DNA of 64,000 nt from CADDYT01 sp035294125 (GCA_035294125.1 DATGLM010000006.1:1-64000); one strand, 5' to 3'; shown: positions 34,499 through 42,996, numbered from the stretch's first letter. The notes: generated from the letters alone by a model not told the origin. Made by a program: numbers and translations.

Positions 34499-34785
34499 GC
34501 GTCGTCGCTTGCCTGTCCAGGGGTAGTCTCGTTGTCGCCGCTCGTGCACGCGTGAAAACTCCCCGCCGTGTACGACGTTCCCAGCACGTTGTTCACCGTC
34601 GTCGCGATGTTGGCGAAGGTCTGCGTCCCGGAGGGGTCTACGCGGAAAAAGGTGCCATCGTTCGGCATATTGCCATCGCTCGTTTGCTGGAATACGCATA
34701 ACGTTCTCAGATTGAGGTATGAGCCTGCCGGGGCGATCTGCCCGCTGTTGTAGCGTCCCCAGGTAAATTCTGCCAAGTCCAACAT
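34495..34785 (-). CDS. Small phage-derived structural protein, unknown
   Basis: The 96-residue protein starts MLDLAEFTWGRYNSGQ and is rich in Thr, Asn and Gly, with a beta-type pattern. GGAAGGA precedes the ATG. It overlaps the next gene by four bases (ATGA). The family is not recognised; small beta proteins of this kind are common between baseplate and fibre genes. Confidence 0.5.
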   Translation of the reverse strand: MLDLAEFTWGRYNSGQIAPAGSYLNLRTLCVFQQTSDGNMPNDGTFFRVDPSGTQTFANIATTVNNVLGTSYTAGSFHACTSGDNETTPGQASDDA

Positions 34786-34805
34786 AGTTTATTCCTTCCT
34801 TTCGT

Positions 34806-35123
34806 CTAAATGACCGGTATAATCTCAATGTCGAAGGGATCAAGGTGACGCGGCCCGGCAGCCGTTTGCACAGTGATGTAAACCGTAAACTGCCCCACCG
34901 TCGCCACATCTGAGGTGGTCAGGTTGTAGTGACAGGCACCGGTGGCTCTGTTGTCGATAGCCCAGCCGCCCGCGCAGATTTGCACCACGCCGGTCAGCCT
35001 GTTCTGCCACTTCATGCTGATGGCTGAGTTAGAGAGGTCGTTGATGAGGGAGGCGCCGCTATCGTCGAGCAGCGTGGGTGCGAAGGGGCTGCCGGTATCG
35101 CCCTGGTAGATGGGTGAAATCAT
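34806..35123 (-). CDS. BppU-like baseplate upper protein domain
   Basis: The 105-residue protein has an Ig-like beta sandwich with GDTGSPFAPTLLDDSG near the start and TVYITVQTAAGP near the end. The order and strands resemble the N-terminal domain of lactococcal-type baseplate proteins (BppU), which connects receptor-binding proteins to the baseplate. AAGGA lies 11 bases upstream of the ATG. It lies directly after the glycosidase-like gene, which would be the matching receptor-binding partner. The similarity is from memory and needs a profile search. Confidence 0.55.
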   Translation of the reverse strand: MISPIYQGDTGSPFAPTLLDDSGASLINDLSNSAISMKWQNRLTGVVQICAGGWAIDNRATGACHYNLTTSDVATVGQFTVYITVQTAAGPRHLDPFDIEIIPVI

Positions 35124-35150
35124 CAGCCATATGTCCTTTCTGAAACCTAT

Positions 35151-36833
35151 CTACCCCCTTGCGTAGAGCGTAATTTTGCCATCGCGTGCGTAGAGCGTGA
35201 TGTTCGATGGGGGTGGAAGATTCCAGTATGGGTACTGTGCCATGTATTCCTTCATGCCTGGCCCCGGCGACTGCGAGGGATTGCTGTAGGCGGTCATGTA
35301 GGTCGGCACGCTATTGATGCTCTGAAAGAGCGATTTGGTCTCGACGGCGGAAAGTGGGTTTGCGTTCGTGTGAACAATACTTGCCGGATTGTCGGTGTAG
35401 TAGAGACACATGCCGCCTCCGCCCTGGCGCATGGCATCGTACATCTCAATCGTCCAGCCTCTCACCTGCTCCTGAGTGTAGATGTTGCTCACCGAATTTT
35501 GCGCGTAGACCTTACAGCCGCTCGCGTGGGCGTACTGTGCCGTCCATGCCGCTTGCGCGGCCCCGCTGCCCAGAGGGTTGGTGGTGATCTGCATGCTGGT
35601 GGCGTTTTTGGCTGCCTGGCCGTAGGCGTAGACGACCTCCTGGCTGGCATAGGTGGCGGCCTTGTAGTCGATGGTAATGGGCGTGGCGTCGGCAATGGCG
35701 GCGGGTAGTGTGGCGACGGGAATGCTGGTGTAGCTCTGCCCCTGATTGAGCGCGGCGGTGGTAATGGTCTGCGTGCCGTTGCCATCGTCGTACATGTCCC
35801 AGCCGAATTCGCAGCACCAGACCTGGGCCGGGGTGTTGCTGGCGGCGAGGACGCTTTGCATGGCGGAAAGCTGCTCTGAGATCGAGGGGGTGTTGGCATC
35901 CGAGGTGGTGGGGTCGGGACCGGCGCTGCTGCCGCCGCGATAGTAGTGGAAGTCGACGGCATCGATGAGGCCACTCACGCCGCCGTTATAGGTACACAGA
36001 TTCGTCAGCCAGTTCTCGACGTGACTGAGCGCGTTGGTCGTGACCTTGCGCACGGACCCGGCCAGGATGAGCGCGGAAGGTGCGGCGGCCCGGATGGCTG
36101 GCGCCACTGACTGAATCGTCAGAGCCAGCCACTTGCCCTGAATGTCGCGATAATTGCCGGGGTCTGGATTGGGGGAGCTGTCATATTCCTCGTTGCCAAT
36201 CTGAAAGATCTGGATGGTACCGTATCCATTCTGCCCGTTGTACCTCGTTGCCAGCAAGCTTGCGTAGTTGGTCATAGCGGCAGGGTCTGGCAGGATGGAG
36301 TTGACGGCGACGACATGGACGCCGCTGTTGTGGGCATACTGGCACGTCCAGCTCGTAATCGGAATGGAGGTAGCTCCTGCACCAACAGCAGCGCTTGTGG
36401 TCACAGTTTCCTGATTGCCTTCGGCATCGACGATCAGTTGTGTTCCATTGGGGATGTTTGTCCCGGCAGGAAGTGGGTTCACATTGATCTGGGAGTGGGT
36501 GGTGTTCTGGTTGTATGCCTGTGTGGTTGTGGTTGGCCCGATGTAGTTGCCCAGGTAGTCGAGAGCCATATACCAGGCGGGGGCGCCGTTAATCGAAAGC
36601 AGGGCGGTGATGCCTGCGCTGTTGCACTGGCTCACAAAATTGTCGAGGTAGGCTTCCCAGTTGTAGACGCCTGGGGCCGTCTCATTGGTGCGCCAGAGGT
36701 AGTTGTTGCGAATGACGACCTTTGGTCCCCACGCGGCCATATCGGATAGCAATTGTGTGGGCATCGGAGCCGGGTTATTCTTCACCGGGGCAATGGTGAC
36801 GCCATACGGACTGTACAGGTTGGTGGTGGTCAT
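35151..36833 (-). CDS. Glycosidase-like (clan GH-A) tail protein of the phage-derived operon
   Basis: The protein has 560 residues from the ATG at 36833 (AGGAGG six bases upstream); the frame runs 68 codons further with no site. The core looks like a (beta/alpha)8 glycosidase: APGVYNWEAYLDNFV near the start, QIGNEEYD with presumed acid/base Glu 215, FHYYRGG, and CCEFGWD with presumed nucleophile Glu 342. Two related beta inserts (about 115-180 and 352-447), ending CQYAHNSGVHVVAVNS and AQYAHASGCKVYAQNS, interrupt the barrel and resemble attachment domains of receptor-binding proteins. It has no signal peptide, consistent with loading onto a particle. The likely role is binding or cutting a surface glycan. 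It is flanked by structural genes on the same strand. Confidence 0.65.
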   Translation of the reverse strand: MTTTNLYSPYGVTIAPVKNNPAPMPTQLLSDMAAWGPKVVIRNNYLWRTNETAPGVYNWEAYLDNFVSQCNSAGITALLSINGAPAWYMALDYLGNYIGPTTTTQAYNQNTTHSQINVNPLPAGTNIPNGTQLIVDAEGNQETVTTSAAVGAGATSIPITSWTCQYAHNSGVHVVAVNSILPDPAAMTNYASLLATRYNGQNGYGTIQIFQIGNEEYDSSPNPDPGNYRDIQGKWLALTIQSVAPAIRAAAPSALILAGSVRKVTTNALSHVENWLTNLCTYNGGVSGLIDAVDFHYYRGGSSAGPDPTTSDANTPSISEQLSAMQSVLAASNTPAQVWCCEFGWDMYDDGNGTQTITTAALNQGQSYTSIPVATLPAAIADATPITIDYKAATYASQEVVYAYGQAAKNATSMQITTNPLGSGAAQAAWTAQYAHASGCKVYAQNSVSNIYTQEQVRGWTIEMYDAMRQGGGGMCLYYTDNPASIVHTNANPLSAVETKSLFQSINSVPTYMTAYSNPSQSPGPGMKEYMAQYPYWNLPPPSNITLYARDGKITLYARG

Positions 36834-36846
36834 CGCATCCTCCTGA

Positions 36847-37866
36847 TTAAAATTCGCTCCAGCGAACGGTGACGGTCCATTTGCCTGCTGTGGTCGTGCC
36901 GGTGTAGACGCCGATGCCGCCTGCCTGCCCGGCGGGGATGAGGATGAACATCCCCGCTGAGAGCAGTTCGACGGTCTGGTTGGTCGGGTTGAGAATGGTG
37001 TCCAGGACGGTCCCGGCTGCCGCCGCGACGCCGCCATTGTAATGCATGGCGAAGCCGGACGATGAGGCTGGCCCGCCAGCCTTCAGGTTGACGACATTGC
37101 CGGCGACGGATGTCCCGGCGGTAATGTTGCTATCGTCTGTCGAGAGGTACTGGAATGCGGTAATCTGGCTGGCGTTGGAATATTGCAGGCGCACGGACCA
37201 GATGAGAACATTCTTCACCGACGTGTTGGGGACAAAGAAACTGGCGGCCATGTTGGCGGCGGTCGAGGGTTGGCCTGTCGAGCAACTGAACCCTTTCCCG
37301 TTCAGGATCATCTGCTGGATGTTGGAGATGTTGACCTCTGGATTGATGTCCGAGAGCACCGCCCCGTTCTGCGCTTGCGCCACAAAGAGGGGATTGGATG
37401 CCGAGAGCGCGGAGCCGAGAACCTGGGCGATGTTAATGCCACCGATGAGATTGCCGCCTGCCGGTAAGCTTGGCAGGCTGTTGACGTTGACAACGGGGCG
37501 GCCCGAACTGTCAAGCAAGACAGCCGTATCGCCAGCCGCCCCGTTGCCCTTTCCATACAGACTCGTCTTCAGCTCATTGGTATTGTCATAACCCAGGAAC
37601 TGCAACAGGAGATCGAGCTTTTTGAGCAGCGCGATCACCGTCGCGTTTCCCGCGAGTGCCCAGGCTGCGTCAGCCTCGGTGCCGATGGTCGTAATAGCGC
37701 CATCTGCGAACGCTCCAGCGGAGGCAGTTACCGCGCCTGCGCCAGCGCCACCACTGTCTGTTACCTTCAGATTACCAGAGCTGTCCAGTTGGAGCGCCTG
37801 CCCAACTCCTGACGGGTTGAGACCCCCGATCAGCGCGGAGCCATCGGGATTCATGTAGCCGGTCAT
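36847..37866 (-). CDS. Phage-derived structural protein (fibre-like), unknown
   Basis: The 339-residue protein begins MTGYMNPDGSALIGGLNPSG and is rich in Gly, Ala, Ser and Asn with alternating strands. VLLDSSGRPVVNVNSLPSLP is a repeated-type element seen near its first third, and the end TGKWTVTVRWSEF-type strand suggests a jelly-roll or fibre head. AAGGGAA lies upstream of the ATG. No domain is identified. Its place between the 135-residue gene and the glycosidase-like gene suggests a tail fibre or decoration protein. Confidence 0.55.
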   Translation of the reverse strand: MTGYMNPDGSALIGGLNPSGVGQALQLDSSGNLKVTDSGGAGAGAVTASAGAFADGAITTIGTEADAAWALAGNATVIALLKKLDLLLQFLGYDNTNELKTSLYGKGNGAAGDTAVLLDSSGRPVVNVNSLPSLPAGGNLIGGINIAQVLGSALSASNPLFVAQAQNGAVLSDINPEVNISNIQQMILNGKGFSCSTGQPSTAANMAASFFVPNTSVKNVLIWSVRLQYSNASQITAFQYLSTDDSNITAGTSVAGNVVNLKAGGPASSSGFAMHYNGGVAAAAGTVLDTILNPTNQTVELLSAGMFILIPAGQAGGIGVYTGTTTAGKWTVTVRWSEF

Positions 37867-37896
37867 CGTCTATCGGTTCCCTTCTCTCTTTCATGT

Positions 37897-38304
37897 TCAT
37901 TTCACCGGATACCATAAGGACGTGGAGCCATCCCAGACAAAGAGCCGCGCGGAGAGGCCGACAATGGCGTCGGCTGTACCATCAGCGACATTGCTGGTGC
38001 CGCTGGCGGCGAAGGTGATGCTATTGGCGGAGGCGGCTTCATTGACGACCCAGACGATCTGGCCGGATTGCGTGCCAGCCTGCAGGATGCAGCCGGTGCG
38101 AGCTGCCGCCGGGTTCACTCGCGAGACGACGAGGGCGGCAGTAGCAATCGTGCCGTTCGCGCCCGGATCAGGGTCGGTGGCTGACTGGCTGAAAGCCAGG
38201 TCCGCATTGAAATGCTGCTCGTGGCCCCCTTTCGTATCGAAGTTCAAGTACGTAGTAAGTCCATCGCTCACTGTGAGCGCGTTTGTGTTGGGAAGCTGTG
38301 CCAT
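37897..38304 (-). CDS. Small phage-derived structural (decoration-like) protein
   Basis: The 135-residue protein starts MAQLPNTNALTVSDGLT and has a compact beta pattern ending LFVWDGSTSLWYPVK. The WDGSTSLWYP ending is common in phage fibre or decoration proteins. GGAGGT lies six bases upstream of the ATG. It is the first gene after a 241-base gap rich in hairpins that separates it from the capsid gene, and may have its own promoter there. Confidence 0.55.
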   Translation of the reverse strand: MAQLPNTNALTVSDGLTTYLNFDTKGGHEQHFNADLAFSQSATDPDPGANGTIATAALVVSRVNPAAARTGCILQAGTQSGQIVWVVNEAASANSITFAASGTSNVADGTADAIVGLSARLFVWDGSTSLWYPVK

Positions 38305-38545
38305 GTCAATACCTCCTTACGAAAAACTTGCAAGGGAAAAGACACGAGAAAAAGGACTATAAAGTCCCTTAATAAGCCGATTTGTGGTAGAATATGGATA
38401 CCAATGTTATGGTATCCATAGTGATACTGAATTCACGTTTTGCGCTTCAGTTGCAGACGTGCGCGCTATTCCTATGGCATATGTCCTCATCAGGAGTAAG
38501 ACTCCTGTAGAGCTAGCTTGAGGAGCTAGCTCTACAATATGCCTG
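38305..38545. promoter_or_regulatory. Gap with four hairpins between capsid and tail genes
   Basis: The gap contains GGACT/AGTCC (38354-38367), a perfect 10-base-arm palindrome (38393-38402 and 38411-38420), CAGGAGT/ACTCCTG (38491-38497 and 38501-38507) and a perfect 13-base-arm hairpin (38506-38518 and 38524-38536) ten bases after the capsid stop. The last could reduce read-through from capsid to tail genes. The palindrome at 38393-38420 could be an operator. No promoter was assigned with confidence. Confidence 0.6.
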
Positions 38546-40684
38546 TCATATACCGCGATATAATCCCCGGTAATCGACAACCGCACCGCCGTATTCATGC
38601 CGGACCTTGTAGCTCACGACATCTTGTGTGAAATTCAATCCATAGAGCGGCATATCTTGTATGAATAGTGCCGGGTTGACCTGACCGCCGACGAAGCCGA
38701 TCTCGATGGTGTCGACGATGTTAGGATCGGCGCTGAAAAACCATTGGGTGGTGCTGCTGAGTTGTGGGGAGACGATGACTTCGACGTAACCCATCATGGG
38801 GTTGATATCGTTGTTGGCGCTGCCGGGGACGCCTGCCGATCTTGTGGCGACCATCGCGGTGAATTCCAGTTCCGCCGGGACGATGAGGTATTTCGGGCGC
38901 AGGCCGATACGCTTTCCTGCCATGTTGGTCTGCTCGCGCATGGCGGTGACGCCGAGTTGCATGGCAGCGGTCGAGAGGTTGCTTGAGCCAAGATTGTTGT
39001 GGGGCGCGCCGCTGGTGAAGAGGGCGTTGCCGTCGTAGATGTTGGGATTGGTCGAAAGGAAGGCATAGACGAATTCCGCCAGCGTATAGGCTGCCGCTAC
39101 CGCCAGTTTGGTCGGAATCTGCTTGATCGCCATCAGGTCGTCGTTGATGATGGTTTCGCGGGAGACGGTCACTAAATTTCCGCGTTTGCCTGGCACGTAG
39201 GTCGCCGCCGTGTCGCTCAGTGAGATGGTGCTATAGGCTGTATCCTCTGCCACCGTCGAGAGCGAGCCGAAGGCTCCCAGGCGCACGCGCGTCTGCTGCT
39301 TGAAATCTTTAATCGGAACGATGGTGCAGAAGCGCTGCCATTCGGCAGGCCAGGCCTGGTAGTCTTTGAGCAGGCGCTTATTCATGCTCGTGCCGAGCAG
39401 GTAGGAGAAGCTGGCGGTGGTGGTATCGGCTTCGGTAATGCGCGGGATGGGCGCGGATTCGTCGACGCGTATCAACCCTGGGTCACGCAGGCTTGCTCCA
39501 CTCACAGCAGGGTCGCCCGTTACCCGTGCATAAGCCTCACGAATGGAGGCGAAGGGCCGGATATTGCCCAGCCGTGCCGTATTCACCTCCAGCCCGAACA
39601 TGCCATCGAAGGCCGCTTGCAACTTCTCGGCCTCCGTGATCTGCTCTCCAACCTGGGGCCGCTCAAAGCCCTGCCCGCGAATCATGCCGCTGCCGGACAG
39701 ATCGGCCAGCATGCGCCGCGTCCCCTCGATCTCGCGCTCCAGTTCCGCCTCCTCGAAAATGCGCTTCGTGAAGTGGCCGCGAATCAGAGCCAGCGCAGCT
39801 ACTGGCATACCCTGCCGCTCCGCTTCCAGCAGTCGCCGCTCCAGCAGCAACTGGCCTCGCTCGCGTCGGATTTCCTCCAGCAGGGTTGCTGTCTCGCTGC
39901 CGTCTGCCTGCACATGCGTATCGCCGCTCTCCACAGAGGTCGCTGGCCGATGCGTCGCGCCCTGTTCCCGCACGCGCCCGTCGTCCTGCGCTGGCGTCGG
40001 GGGTGTATTTGCTGGTAGCTCCACGTTTCGGATTTCCATGCTTGTTTCGTTCATGCTTGTTTCTCCCTGTAGAATGTGTTGAAATGCGCCACCCGCGCTG
40101 GGCCGTGTCACGATATCGCACGAATTGAGCGCCATCACGCTCGTCACTTCTTTCAAGCGCTGCCCCTGCTTTCCCTCGGTATTTCCGGTTTCCATCGGCT
40201 GCCACGTGCCAAAGATGTCGATGGAAAGCCCGATCAACTCCGGGTGGCCCAGCGCGCACGCCTCGTGGATTGTATTCCAGAGCCACTGCGCCGAATCCAG
40301 GATGTGTAGTGTCGCATCCACGCGCCCCAGCGGCTCTTCCGGTCCCTGTACCACCGTCGGCGAATGGTAGAAACCGACGATATCGCGCACAGAACGCACG
40401 TGACTATCTGCTGCCGTGCGTGGGTGATCGACATACGCCTGCGCGGCCTCAAGCAGCCGCGCGATGGCCCGCAGCGCCGCCTCATTGTAGTAATAGCCGT
40501 TGCTGCTTGCCCCACCGCGCAGCGCCGTAACCCTCACCTCGTGTCCCCGGCTCCGCGCCTGCCCACCTGCGTTCGCGTTCTGCTCCTCCACCCGCTCCGG
40601 CTCCTGCACGGCACAAATCTGGCCTTCGACGTGGATTGTCTCCGCGCCAGCCTCCGCTCTGACGTGTCTCTCTGCTGCGCTCAT
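38546..40684 (-). CDS. Prohead protease-major capsid fusion protein
   Basis: The 712-residue protein appears to join two normally separate proteins. Residues about 25-205 look like a prohead protease: YVDHPRT carries a presumed catalytic His, and LIGLSIDIFGTW a presumed Ser, followed by VTSVMALNSCDIVTRPSAGG. Residues about 215-335 are a charged, helical scaffold-like linker (LLEEIRRERGQLLLERRLLEAE in a coiled coil). Residues about 340-712 resemble the Mu gpT/HK97-type major capsid protein (LLGTSMNKRLLKDYQ, GNLVTVSRETIINDD, NALFTSGAPHNNLG). The protease would cut off the scaffold during shell maturation. The start overlaps the stop of the upstream gene (ATGA). No portal gene is adjacent. Confidence 0.75.
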   Translation of the reverse strand: MSAAERHVRAEAGAETIHVEGQICAVQEPERVEEQNANAGGQARSRGHEVRVTALRGGASSNGYYYNEAALRAIARLLEAAQAYVDHPRTAADSHVRSVRDIVGFYHSPTVVQGPEEPLGRVDATLHILDSAQWLWNTIHEACALGHPELIGLSIDIFGTWQPMETGNTEGKQGQRLKEVTSVMALNSCDIVTRPSAGGAFQHILQGETSMNETSMEIRNVELPANTPPTPAQDDGRVREQGATHRPATSVESGDTHVQADGSETATLLEEIRRERGQLLLERRLLEAERQGMPVAALALIRGHFTKRIFEEAELEREIEGTRRMLADLSGSGMIRGQGFERPQVGEQITEAEKLQAAFDGMFGLEVNTARLGNIRPFASIREAYARVTGDPAVSGASLRDPGLIRVDESAPIPRITEADTTTASFSYLLGTSMNKRLLKDYQAWPAEWQRFCTIVPIKDFKQQTRVRLGAFGSLSTVAEDTAYSTISLSDTAATYVPGKRGNLVTVSRETIINDDLMAIKQIPTKLAVAAAYTLAEFVYAFLSTNPNIYDGNALFTSGAPHNNLGSSNLSTAAMQLGVTAMREQTNMAGKRIGLRPKYLIVPAELEFTAMVATRSAGVPGSANNDINPMMGYVEVIVSPQLSSTTQWFFSADPNIVDTIEIGFVGGQVNPALFIQDMPLYGLNFTQDVVSYKVRHEYGGAVVDYRGLYRGI

Positions 40685-41163
40685 GCCTCTGCCTGCCCCT
40701 CAAAGCCAGACAGCAGTGGGGCCAGATGCCGACTGCGTCGCGACATCTTATCCTGTGTGCTGTACACCTGCTCATAGCGCAGGAAGGGCGGCAACTGCCT
40801 TGCATCCGCGCTATTGGCGGCAAGTTCTGGTGCCGATGGACTCATACTGCCCGGTTCTGCGGCGGTCTGGGGCCGCACTTCGACCGGACCATACAACGCT
40901 CGCACCATCGATTGCCTCTGGTTCGGCTGCGCCAGCGCGTGCGGGACGTTTGGATAGAGGAGATCAGGAGAGCGTGGGTCAGGCAGAGTTCCATCAGAAC
41001 GGTCCAGATTATCTGGTATGTCGGGGTCCGTCAGGTCAGGTAAAAAGGGGTCTGGCCGCGTGGGGTCGGGCAAGTCAAGGCTGGGAAGGGTAAGATCAGC
41101 CTTTTGCAGCGGCGGCAACGAAAAATCGGGTCGCGTCGAATCCGCCAGCACAAAATCATCCAT
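40681..41163 (-). CDS. Asp/Pro repeat protein, first gene of the phage-derived operon
   Basis: The protein has 160 residues from the ATG at 41163 (GGAGG eight bases upstream). Residues 5-75 consist of imperfect short repeats built on LPDP, TRPD and LTDPDI units, probably disordered and acidic. The remainder is low in complexity until a helical C-terminus (RYEQVYSTQDKMSRRSRH). It occupies the place where a portal gene would be expected, but is far too short and lacks its pattern. It overlaps the capsid gene by four bases. A scaffold or anchoring role is possible. The family is not recognised. Confidence 0.6.
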   Translation of the reverse strand: MDDFVLADSTRPDFSLPPLQKADLTLPSLDLPDPTRPDPFLPDLTDPDIPDNLDRSDGTLPDPRSPDLLYPNVPHALAQPNQRQSMVRALYGPVEVRPQTAAEPGSMSPSAPELAANSADARQLPPFLRYEQVYSTQDKMSRRSRHLAPLLSGFEGQAEA

Positions 41164-41348
41164 AGGGGAAGCCTCCAGAAGAGAATCAGGGGAACGATGT
41201 AAGCGGGACAACAGGAGGAACAGAAAGAGGATTAGCTGAAGCAGTTACTTTTACTGCCTTCTTGCTTGCTATGAAAAGTATAACCGCCCGCTTGATAAAT
41301 GTCAAGAGGAATTTCCAGTTTCTCTCCATCCTTGCGGGGGAAAACTGC

Positions 41349-41400
41349 AGTCTGTAGGGGCGATGCCTGGGGACGCCCCCAGGTATCGCCCCTACAGACT
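41349..41400. repeat. Near-perfect 24-base-arm palindrome between phage operon and sigma-factor gene
   Basis: Arms 41349-41372 and 41377-41400 pair with a four-base loop and one G-T pair. The sequence GTAGGGGCGAT/ATCGCCCCTAC resembles a dispersed palindromic repeat type. It lies between the sigma-factor stop (41430) and the start of the phage-derived operon (41163) and may also terminate transcription. Confidence 0.75.
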
Positions 41401-41429
41401 TCCATCGTGTGGGGGGGTGGTGAGGCAGC

Positions 41430-42494
41430 TTACGCCAGATCGGAGAGCAGGGAGGCGTACATGGGCTGGCGCAGGGTACGCAGGGCCTTGACCTCGATCT
41501 GCCGCACGCGCTCCCTCGTCAGCTTGAAGCGCTCGCTCAACTCTTCCAGTGTATAGCAGGTGCCATCTTGCAGACCGTAGCGCAGCTCGATCACCAGCCG
41601 CTCGCGAGCGGACAAATGCTCCAGCGCGCAGCCGATCTGCGTCCGCAGGGTTTCGTGCGTCACCACATCCGCTGGAGCGGTTGCCTGCGTATCTTCCAGC
41701 GTCTCGGCCAGCGAGAACTGGTCATCATCCAGCAAGGGAGCGTCCAGCGAAATGGGCGTCTCGGCCATACTCTGGAGCTCGATAATCCGCTGCTTTGAGT
41801 ATCTCATGGCTTGTCCCAGCTCCTCCGGGGTCGGTTCGCGCCCCAGTTCCTGGTAGAGCTGGCGCTCGAACCGCTTCAACTTGTAAATTTGCTCGACGAT
41901 ATGCACCGGTACGTGAATGCTGCGCGTCTGCTCGGCCACAGCCCTGCTGATTGCCTGCCGGATCCACCACGTAGCGTAGGTGCTGAAGCGACAGCCACGC
42001 GCCGGGTCAAACTTCTGCGCTGCGCGTATCAGGCCCAGATTGCCCTCCTGCACAAGGTCAAGCAGGGAAACACTCTGGTTGATGTAGCGTTTCGCGATAC
42101 TGACGACGAGGCGCAGGTTGGCTTCGACCAGTTGTTGCAGCGCTTCCGTCTCGCCCAGCACCACGCGGCACGCCAGGCTCAATTCCTGCTCTGCCGTCAG
42201 CAGTGGTGAGCGGCCAATCTCGGCAAGGTACTGTCGCAGCGCGTTATCAAGGCCAACAACACCGCTTTCCTCCCCTTCTTCCTCCTCCTCTTCCTCCACA
42301 AATATTCCATCGTCCACATCCAGCGCATCATCTTCAAAAAACGATGTTCTGGCCGCTGCGACCGGCTGGTTGGCACCTTTCCTGCGCGCGCTTCTGGCTC
42401 CAACTTTACCGGGCATACTCGACACCCTTGATGTCTTGGGCGCTTTGGGCGCGTCAGGCGCAATCCATTGCGCATCTACAGCGATGGCAACCAT
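41430..42494 (-). CDS. Sigma-70 family (group 1/2) RNA polymerase sigma factor
   Basis: The protein has 354 residues from the ATG at 42494 (AAGGAGA ten bases upstream); an open frame extends 40 codons further. After an N-terminal part with a run of about seven Glu come region 1.2 (LRQYLAEIG), region 2 (ANLRLVVSIAKRY, LLDLVQEGNLGLIRA, and 2.4 in FSTYATWWIRQAI), region 3 and region 4 (LRYGLQDG, then LTRERVRQIEVKAL). It lacks region 1.1, so it is probably a group 2 alternative to the housekeeping factor, reading -10/-35 promoters of the usual type. No anti-sigma gene is next to it. It is read toward the phage-derived operon, with a long palindrome between. Confidence 0.9.
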   Translation of the reverse strand: MVAIAVDAQWIAPDAPKAPKTSRVSSMPGKVGARSARRKGANQPVAAARTSFFEDDALDVDDGIFVEEEEEEEGEESGVVGLDNALRQYLAEIGRSPLLTAEQELSLACRVVLGETEALQQLVEANLRLVVSIAKRYINQSVSLLDLVQEGNLGLIRAAQKFDPARGCRFSTYATWWIRQAISRAVAEQTRSIHVPVHIVEQIYKLKRFERQLYQELGREPTPEELGQAMRYSKQRIIELQSMAETPISLDAPLLDDDQFSLAETLEDTQATAPADVVTHETLRTQIGCALEHLSARERLVIELRYGLQDGTCYTLEELSERFKLTRERVRQIEVKALRTLRQPMYASLLSDLA

Positions 42495-42996
42495 CCCTAT
42501 TCTGTCTCCTTCCTTGAACACACAGACCACATACTCCACAACCAGTAAACAAATCAGAAACCCGGCGCGCTCGCGCCGCAGTTTTTCGAGGGAGACATAT
42601 GCCCTTTTGCTCACACTCCCTTACTGCTTTTCCTGCAAGATATATGCCAGAAGACCGATGCACCCCATAAATATGCCTCGCGTTGATCGTCAGTATGCCC
42701 GTTTTCCCCGCTAAATATCCCTGCCGGTCTTCTCACATACCCATTTATCCCTTGAAAAATGCCTATTTTCTGAACCTGTAAAATTCCGTAGTTTTTCCTT
42801 GAAAAGCTATTTCTACCTGTAAAAAATTTCCGCTGCTGCGGATTTTTCCGCAACACCGATTATTACATGCATGGCATATCGCGGTATGTTTCCAGGAGGT
42901 AGAGCGCGAAAACGGACATTTTGCCCGTTTATTTGTGGGTAGAGTAGAGATAATCCCGGCGGATTGGGTATCCTGACGCGAAAAGGAAAAAGGGGT
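42495..42996. promoter_or_regulatory. Divergent AT-rich region with degenerate direct repeats
   Basis: The 502-base gap separates the sigma-factor gene and the Thr-Pro membrane protein gene. Two imperfect copies of CTTGAAAA-CTATTT-ACCTGTAAAA-CCG lie in tandem at about 42751-42832, and AGAAGACCG (about 42651) reappears inverted as CGGTCTTCT (about 42724). A small hairpin TCCGC/GCGGA with T-run lies at 42829-42848. These may be regulator sites. Confidence 0.4.

Noticed and set aside
34499..34909. N-terminal extension of the 33,914 gene by 137 codons
   Set aside because: That part is an Arg-rich shadow of the preceding gene; the ATGA overlap at 34495-34498 marks the real start.
40500..41093. 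Plus-strand frame of 197 residues antisense to capsid and Asp/Pro genes
   Set aside because: Ala/Pro/Arg-rich shadow of two genes that have good ribosome sites and phage-type patterns.
31895..41163. Reading the structural operon as a complete active prophage
   Set aside because: No integrase, repressor, portal, tape measure, lysis genes or att-like ends were found, and the terminase is far away on the other strand.
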